Made by a program: the position numbers and the translations under genes. From Microcoleus sp. CAWBG506 (GTDB lineage Bacteria; Cyanobacteriota; Cyanobacteriia; Cyanobacteriales; Microcoleaceae), in contig JAHREW010000035.1 in the NCBI GenBank assembly GCA_020883125.1, forward strand, positions 1-64,000: 64,000 bases of DNA, given 5' to 3'. Positions 24,714-34,108 of the stretch are shown in pieces; the stretch's first letter is position 1, and every line of letters starts with the position of its first letter. The notes under the pieces are model-generated. The model was not told where the DNA came from. It ran no database searches and saw only the letters and a list, made by a program, of their open reading frames with translations.

Positions 24714-26003
24714 CTAACTCCCCAGTTTGTTGACGGTTACTGATTTTGCGATATCAATAGCTTGAAGAATGTTGCGGTCAATTGCATTGACAGCCGTCAT
24801 AATTCCATTCTTAGGATTTGTCAAAAGAGAATTTTGAACAGTATCAAGGTAATCAACTAAGTTTTGACGCAGGATTGGTTTTTCGATACTAGCGCTGTGG
24901 TTAGTTTCCCAAATATCCCAGATCAGAATTCCGACGCCAATTGTGCAATCTAAAAGCCCACTGCCTATTTGTCCTCCTAAAATACTTCCCGTTTTAGTAG
25001 CGATTTTCGCCCCGGCTTTTCCGGCTAATTTAGCAACGACAGCACTCCCAATTTTAGGAAGGAGTGGAAGCAAAAGAGGTTTGAGGGCAACATAGGCTCC
25101 CCCAGCTACGATCTTCTGCAATCCAAGGTTGGCTAATATCTTACCTTCTGTATCTTTGACATCTACGGAAGCGCCTTTCAAGTAGCTTTCCCAATCCGCT
25201 CTTGGAATTTGTTGCTGTTCGGGAATTTGAATTAGGTTGACTTTTAACGCATTCAGGTAGCGTTTGGAAGTTTGACTGGCAATTGTTTGGAGTTGGAGTT
25301 GAGAAATTTCAGGAACTAGCACTCGTTTGGCAAATTCTATCTGGAAATCTTCTGTAATTGCTTCTGCAATCCTTGCTTGGGGAGTTGGGTTGTTAGGATT
25401 CAACCAGCCAGCTATATTGGCAGAAATTCCTGTGAAAAAGCCACTGTACTCAATTTGCTTTTGATTGAAGTAACCAAAGTACCAATCGAGGAAATTACTG
25501 TCAACTCTTTCTACTAATTTTTGTGTCCACTCATCAAGTTCTTTGGCGGCATAAACTTCAGCAGTTTCCCGTGCTTCCTGCATGGATTCTTTGACAGCTT
25601 TTTCTACCTGCATCCAATTTATAGCTTGGGGTGTAGAAATCGCTGATTGTGTTGTATTTGTGGGAGTCGTAGCTTGAGAAGGAGACGGACTCTGTGTTTG
25701 AAAAGCTTTAGCAATGAAAAGTTGACCAATCAAAGGGATGATGACTACAATTAATACAGTTAGCCAGATCCAAGGCACTATTCTTTTTAAATATTTCAGA
25801 CCTGTTTTTAGCGTTTTAAAAAAGCTTTCTAGAGCATCGCTGGATTGACTTTTTGAGTCTAGGAGTGCAGTTGTTTCAGTTGCGACATCTGATTTATCAA
25901 TAGTCTGAGATATGGACGTTGAATTAGTAATTTCTTTTACTTGGTAATCTTCTGGCTGCGAAATTTGATTCGGTTGAATTTCGTTTTTTTGGTGTTCAGT
26001 CAT
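24714..26003 (-). CDS. Unknown membrane protein, paralogue of its neighbour
   Basis: From ATG at 26003 the protein is 429 residues; a GTG at 26087 would add 28. It has a charged cytoplasmic N-terminus, one transmembrane helix (about residues 76-96 from the ATG) and a Pro/Thr linker. The domain shared with the next gene follows: DWYFGYFNQK, IPRADWESYL, a Gly/Ala/Lys-rich hairpin (KAGAKIATKTGS), LLDCTIGVGILIWDIWE and KPILRQNLVDYL. Function is unknown. The single anchor plus large outer domain suggests a periplasmic role. It is the first gene of a two-gene unit. Confidence 0.8.
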   Translation of the reverse strand: MTEHQKNEIQPNQISQPEDYQVKEITNSTSISQTIDKSDVATETTALLDSKSQSSDALESFFKTLKTGLKYLKRIVPWIWLTVLIVVIIPLIGQLFIAKAFQTQSPSPSQATTPTNTTQSAISTPQAINWMQVEKAVKESMQEARETAEVYAAKELDEWTQKLVERVDSNFLDWYFGYFNQKQIEYSGFFTGISANIAGWLNPNNPTPQARIAEAITEDFQIEFAKRVLVPEISQLQLQTIASQTSKRYLNALKVNLIQIPEQQQIPRADWESYLKGASVDVKDTEGKILANLGLQKIVAGGAYVALKPLLLPLLPKIGSAVVAKLAGKAGAKIATKTGSILGGQIGSGLLDCTIGVGILIWDIWETNHSASIEKPILRQNLVDYLDTVQNSLLTNPKNGIMTAVNAIDRNILQAIDIAKSVTVNKLGS

Positions 26004-26364
26004 ATTTTTACCGAGATTTTTTTGTAATATAGAATAGCGTTTGCCAAACTCTTTAAAAAGATGATAGTTTTGGGGGAGTAGATGCACTTTTGCGAGATTT
26101 AGTGGAGGTTTTTTAATTTCCTTTCGCTTGACTTTTACCTTCCGTCGCTTTCACTCCCAGATTTTCTTGTTGAGTATGCTAGCGCAGAACCTCGATCGCT
26201 GTCAAGTCAGTGCGATCGCCGATCGCAGTAAACCATCACAAAGGATTTCAGCTATTAAAGGTATTGTTCAATTAACCGAGTTTCTGAAAATCTTGTTCAA
26301 AAAATTTGCCTTAAAAAAGCAGGATTACCTATTGACAGGGCTGGGATTCTTGTGGTATATTTTA

Positions 26365-26416
26365 GATAATGGGAGTGGTGACTAAAATAATTATTTTAGT
26401 CACCACTCCCATTATC
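26365..26416. repeat. Perfect 52-bp palindrome
   Basis: Two 26-base arms are exact complements with no spacer; the centre is AATAATTATT at 26386-26395. The outer arms contain GGGAGTGGTGACT. It lies 84 bases after the purM stop. No T-tract follows on the purM strand, so it is not a standard terminator, though the RNA hairpin would be very stable. The rest of 26004-26499 shows no gene. Confidence 0.9.
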
Positions 26417-26499
26417 AGATTGTACTTCATCCGCTGGGGAAAGTCAAGCATTTTACCCTAAAAAAAATGGCGATTTTTTTTAAATTCAATCAAGAAAAA

Positions 26500-27528
26500 T
26501 TAATTTGCCCCCATGATTAATTCTCCCTTCCCTTCAATCACTTCGCCAATTTCAAAAGCAGCAATTCCCTGAGACTCAAACCATTTAACTGCCTGTTCCA
26601 CTTCCCGGCGATCGAGTAAAAGTACAAATCCAATCCCCATATTAAAAGTATTGAACATATCTGCGGTGGCAACTTGACCAGATTCAACAATCCAGTCAAA
26701 AATTGGCAAACTTGGCCAGCTATGATCCTCAATTTTGACAGATTGATTGGCGGCCAAACAGCGGGGCAAATTCTCCGGCAAACCGCCGCCAGTAATGTGC
26801 GCCATGCCGTGAATTTCTAAACCGCTCTTAATTGCTTCGAGGACTGGCTTAACATAGATTGTAGTAGGAGTTAAGAGGACTTCTCCTAAACTTTTGCCGC
26901 CTAATTTTTCGGGTTGGGAATGCCAGTCAAAACCCAAATCGCCGGCAATTTTTCTGACCAAACTAAAGCCGTTGCTGTGGACGCCCGAACTAGCCAGCCC
27001 CACAGCGACATCTCCGACTTTAACCCGCGAACCGTCCAACAACTTGCTCTTTTCGACAATACCCACACAAAAGCCAGCCAAATCGTACTCTCCGGCTTGG
27101 TAAAAACCCGGCATCTCCGCTGTTTCCCCGCCCAACAAAGCACAGCCAGCTTGTTTGCAACCATCAACAATGCCAGCAACCACAGCAGCTAATTGTTCAG
27201 GATTTAACTTTCCTGTCGCCAAATAATCGAGAAAAAATAGCGGTTCCGCCCCGGATGTGAGCACATCATTGACGCACATCGCCACCAAGTCGATACCTAC
27301 GGTGTCGTGCCGATCGAGCTCGTGGGCCAATTTCAACTTAGTCCCGACGCCATCAGTCCCGGAAACCATAATCGGCTCTTTTAGACCCTCTGGGACGCTG
27401 AAAAACCCGCTAAACCCGCCGAATCCGCCTAAAACGCCCGATCGATGAGTGCTCTTGACCATACTGCCGATGCGATCGACAAAAGCTCTGCCCGCCTCAA
27501 CATCCACACCTGCTTCTCGATAATCCAT
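26500..27528 (-). CDS. purM: Phosphoribosylformylglycinamidine cyclo-ligase
   Basis: This 342-residue protein is full-length PurM (AIR synthase), which closes the imidazole ring of FGAM with ATP in purine synthesis, in the cytoplasm. Recognisable blocks are [20 protein letters not shown] at the start, [61 protein letters not shown] and [13 protein letters not shown]. Start and length match the family. It is a single-gene unit; no other pur gene is nearby, as is usual in cyanobacteria. Confidence 0.97.
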   Translation of the reverse strand: MDYREAGVDVEAGRAFVDRIGSMVKSTHRSGVLGGFGGFSGFFSVPEGLKEPIMVSGTDGVGTKLKLAHELDRHDTVGIDLVAMCVNDVLTSGAEPLFFLDYLATGKLNPEQLAAVVAGIVDGCKQAGCALLGGETAEMPGFYQAGEYDLAGFCVGIVEKSKLLDGSRVKVGDVAVGLASSGVHSNGFSLVRKIAGDLGFDWHSQPEKLGGKSLGEVLLTPTTIYVKPVLEAIKSGLEIHGMAHITGGGLPENLPRCLAANQSVKIEDHSWPSLPIFDWIVESGQVATADMFNTFNMGIGFVLLLDRREVEQAVKWFESQGIAAFEIGEVIEGKGELIMGAN

Positions 27529-27992
27529 AAGTCCGCCTTCGTCGATTGCTAGTTTTTAGTTTATTGCCAGCCCACAAAATACTCTGATTTTGTGTAAAGT
27601 TTTGTAAATTTTTGTAAAAGATTCGGGAATTGTTAAAAACTCTGCAAGCACTGCCATTAAAGCATTTTCTGAGACCGATAACTGTGAAGATTCGATGAAT
27701 TTTTGGCAAATTCCGTGGTCTTACCGATCCCCAAGCTCAAAAGTTTGTGGTAGTCTTTGTTGCAGTTCCTCAACTAAACACAAATTGCGAATTGAGTATG
27801 AGTTGTCAAGTGTCAGGGAAGTTCCAGGTAATTTTTTTATGGGCTGGAACATTAAAGCAACAATGCAGCCCGACAGTTTGTTTCGACTCGCGGGGGAATA
27901 GCGAAGGGTACGAGGGAAATCCCGAATGCCCGATCGCCGAATAGCCAATCCCCTAACCTCGGTTGGCAATGGCTCTTCACAAAAATGGACGT
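27529..27992. other. Divergent upstream region of purM and rlpA
   Basis: About 460 bases separate the two divergent starts. The ORFs in it are shadows without ribosome binding sites. Promoters of both genes should lie here, but I cannot place them with confidence. Confidence 0.4.
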
Positions 27993-29072
27993 ATGAAGGA
28001 AAAATTTGTTGGTAGTCTACTCGCTGTCCTGTTAGTTCCTGCATTAGGAACGGCCTCATCTTGTCATGCACAAGCAACTGATGCCTCCGGGCCAAACTTT
28101 CAGGGAAACAAGCAAGTAGTTTTCACCCAACCTTCCCCGCAGTTAAAGGCGACTCGGGTTGAAGCACAAAAAGTCGGACAATATCAGTACCAAGCAAGAG
28201 CTGACATTGAACAAAACTTGATCGCCAAAATTCAGTCCCACGAATTGGAAGGGCGACAAGCAGCGACAGTCTACCTGCGAAACATTCCAGTTATTACTTT
28301 TCTGAACACGAGTCCAGAAGCGAATACCAAAAAGACAGAGACTGGCAAAAGTTCTGTAAATGCCACCAGTCAGTTGAAAGTAGTCGGTCAGAGAGAAAAT
28401 GGGTCTGACACCAAAAAGTCCAGCAATTCCAGCGCTCAAGAAACCGACCCAGTGTGGCGGGCGTCAAGCTTAGCAGCAAGACTCAATCAGTTGGCGCGCA
28501 ACAACGTTGACCCAAATAGCATTACTGTCAAGTGGGAAAAGGGCGATCGCTACCTGATCCAGGCAAACGGCGAGGACTTGGTAAACATTAACGCCGAAAC
28601 CATCCTCCCGGATACCACCAGCGACTTCAGCCTAGATGCCTTACAAGCAACCAATCGCCTCCGCAGGCTGCTGGGTAACGCCCCACCCCTCCAAGAAGTG
28701 ATCGGCAAGCCCCAACCTGAAAGCCCGGTGCTTTCCCTAGGCCCAGTTCAAGTTCGGATCAATGGCTGGGCATCCTGGTACGGCCCTGGCTTTGACGGCA
28801 ACCTCAGCGCCAGTGGCGAGCGTTTCAACCAAAATGATTTGACCGCAGCCCACCGGAACTTGCCCTTCGGAACTCTACTAATGGTAAGAAATCTCGACAA
28901 CGGCCGTACCGTCGTCGTCCGCATCAATGACCGCGGCCCCTATGTGGGCGATCGAGTGATTGACTTGTCCGCAGGCGCAGCCAGCGTGCTCGGCATGATG
29001 GGCAGTGGCGTAGCTCCGGTGGAAATTGAAGTCATAGCACCAAAGCCACGAGCAACTGTTGTCCCAAAGTAA
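27993..29072 (+). CDS. rlpA: RlpA-like septal ring lytic transglycosylase
   Basis: The 359-residue protein starts at ATG 27993, chosen because it opens a clean signal peptide (MKEKFVGSLLAVLLVPALG). Upstream TTG and ATG codons would put charged residues before it. A long helical, Ser/Lys-rich region follows, then the C-terminal double-psi beta-barrel (about residues 262-350), with ASWYGPGFDGNLSASGERF, DLTAAHRNLPFGT and RINDRGPYVGDRVIDLS. RlpA proteins bind or cut denuded glycan strands at the division septum. No SPOR domain is present. It acts in the periplasm. Confidence 0.93.
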   Translation: MKEKFVGSLLAVLLVPALGTASSCHAQATDASGPNFQGNKQVVFTQPSPQLKATRVEAQKVGQYQYQARADIEQNLIAKIQSHELEGRQAATVYLRNIPVITFLNTSPEANTKKTETGKSSVNATSQLKVVGQRENGSDTKKSSNSSAQETDPVWRASSLAARLNQLARNNVDPNSITVKWEKGDRYLIQANGEDLVNINAETILPDTTSDFSLDALQATNRLRRLLGNAPPLQEVIGKPQPESPVLSLGPVQVRINGWASWYGPGFDGNLSASGERFNQNDLTAAHRNLPFGTLLMVRNLDNGRTVVVRINDRGPYVGDRVIDLSAGAASVLGMMGSGVAPVEIEVIAPKPRATVVPK

Positions 29073-29146
29073 TCAATATTCCGGCAATACTTCCACTAAC
29101 CCGGTAAAGTATGGTAGTATCTAGTAATTATCGACAAAAAGCTACC

Positions 29147-29764
29147 ATGACTCGTTATGTCACACCACGAGAAGCCTGTAAAATCCTCTCAGTCTCAGAA
29201 AAAACCCTCAGAAACTGGGATGAAGCCGGCCAAATCAAAGTTATCAGAACCCCAACAAACCAACGTAGATACGACATTGATTCCGTCTTTACCGACAGAA
29301 TCGACAGCAGGATTACCGCACTGTATTGCAGAGTCAGTAGCGCCAAACAAAAAGAAGACCTCGAAAGACAAATCAACTACCTGCAAGGCATCTACCCGCA
29401 AGGGCAAGTCTTCAGAGACATCGGAGGCGGCCTCAATTTCAAGCGGAAAGGGCTTCTTTCCATTCTGGGACAAGTCATGTCAAGAGACATCAGCCAAGTT
29501 GTGGTCTGCCACCCTGACCGACTCGCAAGGTTTGGTTGTGACCTTATCAGATGGATATGTGAACAGAACGATTGCCAACTCGTGGTTCTCAGTAGAACAG
29601 ACTTGTCTCCAGAACGAGAAATGGTTGAAGATCTCCTTGCCATCATCCACTGCTTTAGTGACCGACTCTACGGTTTGCGAAAATACAAATCTAGTATCAA
29701 AGAAGATCCGAGTTTACCCGGAAACGAAGCTGGCAATAGTTTGGAGAAAGTGGATATCGGCTAG
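29147..29764 (+). CDS. tnpA: IS607-type serine recombinase TnpA
   Basis: From ATG at 29147 the protein is 205 residues. It has an N-terminal MerR-like helix-turn-helix (YVTPREACKILSVSEKTLRNWDEAG) and a serine recombinase domain with the nucleophile in ALYCRVSSAKQKEDLERQ, plus DIGGGLNFKRKGL and VVCHPDRLARFG. A 12-residue longer reading from 29111 is possible but lacks a ribosome binding site. IS607 TnpA works through a double-strand serine mechanism with little target preference. The frame is intact. Confidence 0.93.
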   Translation: MTRYVTPREACKILSVSEKTLRNWDEAGQIKVIRTPTNQRRYDIDSVFTDRIDSRITALYCRVSSAKQKEDLERQINYLQGIYPQGQVFRDIGGGLNFKRKGLLSILGQVMSRDISQVVVCHPDRLARFGCDLIRWICEQNDCQLVVLSRTDLSPEREMVEDLLAIIHCFSDRLYGLRKYKSSIKEDPSLPGNEAGNSLEKVDIG

Positions 29765-30867
29765 TCGCTGGTGTTACAACCAAGCAATTGCTATTCTGAA
29801 GAATCAGAAAATAGGCAAGTATGACTTGCGAAAGCAAATTATGGATAGTGCGCCAGATTGGGTTAGCCAACAACCATATAATCCTAGGCAATTGGCAGTA
29901 TTTCAGGCATTTGAGGCACACAAAGCAGCCAAGAAATCAGGAGGTTTTGCTAAATTCCGCACTTACAGAGACACTTCTCAAACTATCCGGTTTCAGGAGT
30001 CGAACTGGAAAGCCAACACTTTCTACCCCCAGGCAACTCTACGGCCTGAACTTCAAAGCTTCTGAGACAATTGCAGAAGTAATGGAACATGAACCTAGCC
30101 TTAGTCTAATTAATGGTCAATGGTTTATTAGTTACGCCATTAATCAGGCTCAGCCTCAATTGTCAGCGTCGAATTTGGTTATAGCACTTGACCCTGGTGT
30201 CCGTACTTTTGTGACTGGTTTTGACGGTCAAAATGCACTAGAAATTGGTAAGTACGATATTGGTCGTATCTACCGATTAGCAAGGCATCTAGATCAACTG
30301 ATGAGCCGTACAGGACAGAGTAAAGGTAAGTGTTTTAAGCGACTTCGATATTGTCTCAGAAAAAATGCAGCCCAAATCAGAATTAAAATTAAAAACCTGG
30401 TTCATGAATTGCACAAGAAAACGGCAAAATATTTGTGTGTTCAGTACAAAGTAATCTTTTTGCCTACCTTTGAGACTCAACAAATGGTCAAGAAGGGGAA
30501 GCGTCGCTTAACTACTAAAACAGCGAGAGCGATGGTTACTTTGAGTCATTACAAGTTTAAACAAACGTTGAAGCATCAAGCAGCCAAACATGGTTGTATC
30601 GTAGTAGACGTAACAGAGGAATATACTTCTAAAACTTGTTCAAGATGTGGGCAGATCCACCAAAAGCTAGGTGGCAACAAACGTTTTACTTGTCCCTCCT
30701 GCGGTCATCAGCTAGACCGCGATTTAAATGGCGCTTTCAATATTTTATTGAAAGCTTTGAGAGATACCTCCGAAGCCGGAATCCTTACCGATTTTCAGGT
30801 TTTGCCATACACAGCTTGCCGAGGACTGCCGGGAATTGCCGGGTTAAATGTATCTGTTGGACGTTAA
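29658..30867 (+). pseudogene. tnpB: IS607-type TnpB with one frameshift
   Basis: The TnpB reading starts near GTG 29658 (overlapping tnpA by about 107 bases) and runs as KKIRVYPETKLAIVWRKW to WKANTFYP. After the C-run at 30026-30030 it shifts by one base to RQLYGLNFKASE and on to 30867. Removing one C gives 402 residues. The downstream part keeps the RuvC motifs ALDPGVRTF, LPTFETQQMVKK and LDRDLNGAFNI, and zinc knuckles CSRCG and CPSCG. As written the protein stops at 30065. It may be a real inactivation or a miscalled C-run. The start codon is uncertain. Confidence 0.85.
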
Positions 30868-30903
30868 ACCCTACTGTAAGGCAAAATACAGACGAATGCC
30901 TTC

Positions 30904-30908
30904 AGGAG
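30904..30908 (+). promoter_or_regulatory. Ribosome binding site that sets the GTG start of panC/cmk
   Basis: AGGAG lies 7 bases before GTG at 30916. No in-frame ATG gives a plausible PanC N-terminus, so the GTG start rests on this site and on the family's N-terminal sequence. Confidence 0.75.
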
Positions 30909-30915
30909 TGTATCC

Positions 30916-32505
30916 GTGCACCTTTTTACTACCATTGCAGCCCTAGGCTGCTACTTAAATTCAGAAAAATCTGTAGCATCCCATGTACAAATCGGTTTAG
31001 TGCCGACGATGGGAGCTTTACACAGCGGCCATTTGAGCTTGATCCAGCGGGCCAGACAAGAAAATGCGATCGTTGTGGTCAGCATTTTTGTCAACCCGCT
31101 GCAATTTGGGCCAAAGGAGGATTTTCAAGACTATCCTCGCAATTTGGAACAAGACCGGCTGTTGTGCGAACAAGCTGGGGTTGATGTAATTTTTGCTCCC
31201 TCAGAACTAGAAATGTTTGGGAAGTCGGGCATCGATGCAGGTAACTCTGAGATGCCTGTTTTGAAGTTGATTGATTCTTCATCCTTGACTCAAGTTGTGC
31301 CACCAGCGGCGATGACATCGGTTTTGTGTGGCAAATCCAGGCCTGGTCATTTTCAGGGTGTAGCAGCGATCGTCACTAAACTTTTGAGTTTGGTGCAGCC
31401 GACAAGAGCTTATTTTGGTCAAAAAGACGCCCAGCAAGTAGCAATTATTCGGCAACTGGTCGCAGATTTTAACTTGCCTGTAGAGATTATTGCTTGTCCG
31501 ATCGCCCGTGAAGCTTCAGGACTGGCAATGAGTTCTCGAAATCAATATTTAACACAAGAGCAAAAACAGCAAGCCTCCGTACTCTATCGCGCTCTACAGC
31601 AAGGGTTGAAAACTTTTTCTTCAGGCGATCGCACTGCGGAAGTAATACTCGCTCTGGTGAAAGCAGAAGTCGCTCAGGAGTCAGCAGTCTCGCTTGAGTA
31701 TGCAGAACTCGTCGATCCCAACTCTCTGATACCATTGGAGGTTGTGGAAACGGCGGGACTTTTAGCTGTGGCTGCCAAAATCGGTTCTACTCGGTTGATT
31801 GACAATATAATTATGAGGAATCGTCTGCCAATTGTGGCGATCGACGGGCCGGCCGGATCTGGCAAATCTACAGTAACTAGACAAGTCGCTCAAGCTCTGG
31901 GTCTATCTTATCTGGATACGGGGGCGATGTATCGAGCTGTGACGTGGCTGGTGATGACTACCAACACTCCCATGGGCGACGAATTGGCGATCGCCGAATT
32001 AGTCAATTCCAGTTATTTAGAATACAACCTTGACCCTTCCTCTTTGACATTAAAGATTAACGGCGAAGACGTCACCGAGGCAATTCGCAGTTTGGAGGTG
32101 ACAGCCCGCGTCTCGGAAATTGCGGCTGTGCCGGCCGTGCGACAATTTTTGGTGAAACAGCAGCGGCTTTGCGGCAAAACAGGCGGAATTGTGGCAGAAG
32201 GTCGTGATATAGGTACTAATGTGTTTCCCGATGCAGAACTGAAGATTTTTTTAACCGCTTCGGTACAAGAGCGATCGCGCCGACGGCTATTACAACTCAA
32301 TGATACCGATCGGGCTAAAACCAGTTTGGAACAGTTGGAACGGGACATCGCCCTGCGAGACGAAAAGGACAGTACCCGCGAGGTGTCTCCTTTGCGTAAA
32401 GCGGCGGATGCTGTGGAAATTGAAACAGACGGTTTGACTATTGCCGAAGCGATCGATCGGATTGTCGGGTTATACAAAGAGAGGATAGTGAATAGTCAGT
32501 TTTAA
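30916..32505 (+). CDS. panC/cmk: Bifunctional pantoate-beta-alanine ligase/cytidylate kinase
   Basis: This 529-residue fusion is characteristic of cyanobacteria. The N-terminal half (about 1-280) is pantothenate synthetase: GLVPTMGALHSGHLSLIQRA, SIFVNPLQFGPKEDFQDYPR, RPGHFQGVAAIVTKL, YFGQKDAQQ and SSRNQYL. The C-terminal half (about 305-529) is CMP kinase: AIDGPAGSGKST, YLDTGAMYRAVTW, GRDIGTNVFPDA and a basic lid RSRRRLLQL. It makes pantothenate and phosphorylates CMP/dCMP. The start is GTG at 30916. The IS607 element ends just upstream, and the gene may rely on a promoter within the IS or very close to its own start. Confidence 0.96.
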   Translation: MHLFTTIAALGCYLNSEKSVASHVQIGLVPTMGALHSGHLSLIQRARQENAIVVVSIFVNPLQFGPKEDFQDYPRNLEQDRLLCEQAGVDVIFAPSELEMFGKSGIDAGNSEMPVLKLIDSSSLTQVVPPAAMTSVLCGKSRPGHFQGVAAIVTKLLSLVQPTRAYFGQKDAQQVAIIRQLVADFNLPVEIIACPIAREASGLAMSSRNQYLTQEQKQQASVLYRALQQGLKTFSSGDRTAEVILALVKAEVAQESAVSLEYAELVDPNSLIPLEVVETAGLLAVAAKIGSTRLIDNIIMRNRLPIVAIDGPAGSGKSTVTRQVAQALGLSYLDTGAMYRAVTWLVMTTNTPMGDELAIAELVNSSYLEYNLDPSSLTLKINGEDVTEAIRSLEVTARVSEIAAVPAVRQFLVKQQRLCGKTGGIVAEGRDIGTNVFPDAELKIFLTASVQERSRRRLLQLNDTDRAKTSLEQLERDIALRDEKDSTREVSPLRKAADAVEIETDGLTIAEAIDRIVGLYKERIVNSQF

Positions 32506-32546
32506 AATCTAAAATTAACTATGTAGGGTGTCAAGGAGATAAAAAC

Positions 32547-33482
32547 GTGGAAAACTTCAAACGGCTGTTGAGGCGGCGAAAAACTTTGATCGTTGCTTTT
32601 TTAGCCGCCTTGGGTAGTTTTGTAATGGGCGTGACGCTGCCGATGAACTCGCGAGGAAACCAGTCGCCTGCGCTATCATCGCAGGGACTCGTGACGGTAT
32701 CCGAGTCACAAATACAACAGTCGAAATCTCATGTTAATAATTTGAAACAGTCGATCGCCGAGAGAGTAGAGTTTTCCGAAAACACTCTAGATAGGTTGGA
32801 GAAAGTCCGTTTCAACTCTTCCCTACCGTCCAAGTTTAAGGGTACAACCCTGCGTCAGGGCAAACTCGACTCCCGACAAAAGGCGATCGCCCTGACATTT
32901 GACGACGGTCCTTGGCCGACAACAACTGTACAAATCCTGGATATTCTCAAACAGAACAATATTAAAGGGACTTTCTTCTGGGTGGGAAGATACCTACAAG
33001 TTTATCCAGAACTAGGGAAAAAAGTTGCTCAGGCTGGTCATGCGATCGGCAACCACACTTGGAACCACCAATACATTAAGTATAACGAAGAGGGTGCCGC
33101 CAGCGAGATCGATCGCACGACCTCGTTAATTGAGGAAGTAACAGGCATCAGAACATATATGTTCCGCCCACCGGGAGGTATTTTAAACAATGGATTAGCA
33201 GCTTATGCTCAGAAGAAAAATTATACAGTTGTGATGTGGTCTGCTGATTCTTTAGATTGGCGCACTGCTACACAATCGTTGATGGAAAATGTGATGCGGC
33301 AGGCAAATTCCGGCGGTATTGTCCTGATGCACGACGGCGGTGGTAATCGATCCAGGACTGTGGAAGCTTTGCCCAATATTATTGCTAAATTAAAAAAAGA
33401 AGGGTACAAATTTGTAACAGTTCCAGAATTGTTGGAGATGGAAGCAAAAAACTCGAAACAGCAGGAAACAGCACAGAAATAA
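32547..33482 (+). CDS. Polysaccharide deacetylase (NodB/CE4 family)
   Basis: The 311-residue protein starts at GTG 32547 with AAGGAG 8 bases upstream. A membrane anchor (residues 12-32) is followed by a linker and a NodB domain: ALTFDDGPW with D119/D120, GNHTWNH with metal ligands H170 and H174, RPPGG and VLMHDGGG near the end. CE4 enzymes remove acetyl groups from peptidoglycan or other N-acetyl sugars outside the membrane. It lies 41 bases after panC/cmk and may be read from the same transcript. Confidence 0.93.
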   Translation: MENFKRLLRRRKTLIVAFLAALGSFVMGVTLPMNSRGNQSPALSSQGLVTVSESQIQQSKSHVNNLKQSIAERVEFSENTLDRLEKVRFNSSLPSKFKGTTLRQGKLDSRQKAIALTFDDGPWPTTTVQILDILKQNNIKGTFFWVGRYLQVYPELGKKVAQAGHAIGNHTWNHQYIKYNEEGAASEIDRTTSLIEEVTGIRTYMFRPPGGILNNGLAAYAQKKNYTVVMWSADSLDWRTATQSLMENVMRQANSGGIVLMHDGGGNRSRTVEALPNIIAKLKKEGYKFVTVPELLEMEAKNSKQQETAQK

Positions 33483-33528
33483 CCAAATGCGAAAAAAGTA
33501 TACGAAATTTCACCTTCAGGCTATTTAA

Positions 33529-34067
33529 GTGGGTAGAGGGATAGTTGAATGCGATGCAGGCTCAGCTTCGCCTAAGTCTCCCGTTGTCAGCTTGGTGAGC
33601 AATAATCCGTCGCCTTTGGAGGTGGGGAGATTCAAAAAGGAAAGCTTTTTAGATTTGCTCACAGGTAGTCGTGGTAGAATTCACTATGGTACTGCAAGAT
33701 CTGTGTTTCGGACTGGAGTAGGTCGAGTGGCATCAAGCTCAATCGCAAGCTGTATTTGTACTTTTGAAACCCTTGCTCCTAAAGTTAAGCTTCGATCGGG
33801 GAGATTGCCCTCGATGAAGCCTCTGCGATATGCTATGGGTACGAAGCAGCGAAAACTCGTCAAACAGTCCAAATGTCTGCCGACATTCAAACTCTCGATC
33901 GCAGTTTGTGAATTTTTACCACAGTACCTTGGGGCACAAGGAAACTGGCTTAGTTACTAAGCATCACGCTTGGGGAGATTTGCCGACTACTTCTAGTGTC
34001 GATCGATGTTAGAAGCAAGGTAAGTCACTGAACCAAGAATCTCATCTTTAAAGAATGAGAATGTCAA
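33529..34067 (+). mobile_element. IS200/IS605-type right-end relic upstream of apcD
   Basis: The end at 34037-34067 reads GAAT, CTCAT, loop, ATGAG, AATGTCAA, the same layout as the right end of the intact TnpB element. Upstream, several frames carry short open stretches, one ending at 34012, that look like decayed tnpB 3' sequence, but no TnpB motif survives. The left limit is unclear. Its end lies 41 bases before the apcD start. I see no real gene in the 626 bases between the deacetylase and apcD. Confidence 0.45.
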
Positions 34068-34108
34068 TTAATGTTACTCTCAAATATCCTCAAAAATTTG
34101 AATAACAA

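Larger units (their letters stand above)
29147..30867 (+). mobile_element. IS607-family element (tnpA intact, tnpB frameshifted)
   Basis: A serine recombinase TnpA and an overlapping TnpB in the same direction are the layout of IS607. I could not fix the termini; the element probably starts within about 60 bases before the tnpA ATG and ends before the panC/cmk ribosome binding site at 30904. It sits between rlpA and panC/cmk and may affect the promoter of the latter. Confidence 0.8.

Noticed and set aside
26128-26385. 85-codon ORF running into the 52-bp palindrome
   Set aside because: No ribosome binding site or family features; its end lies inside the palindrome arm.
33529-33960. 143-codon ORF on the plus strand
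   Set aside because: No family signature, odd composition, no ribosome binding site; it lies within the IS relic.
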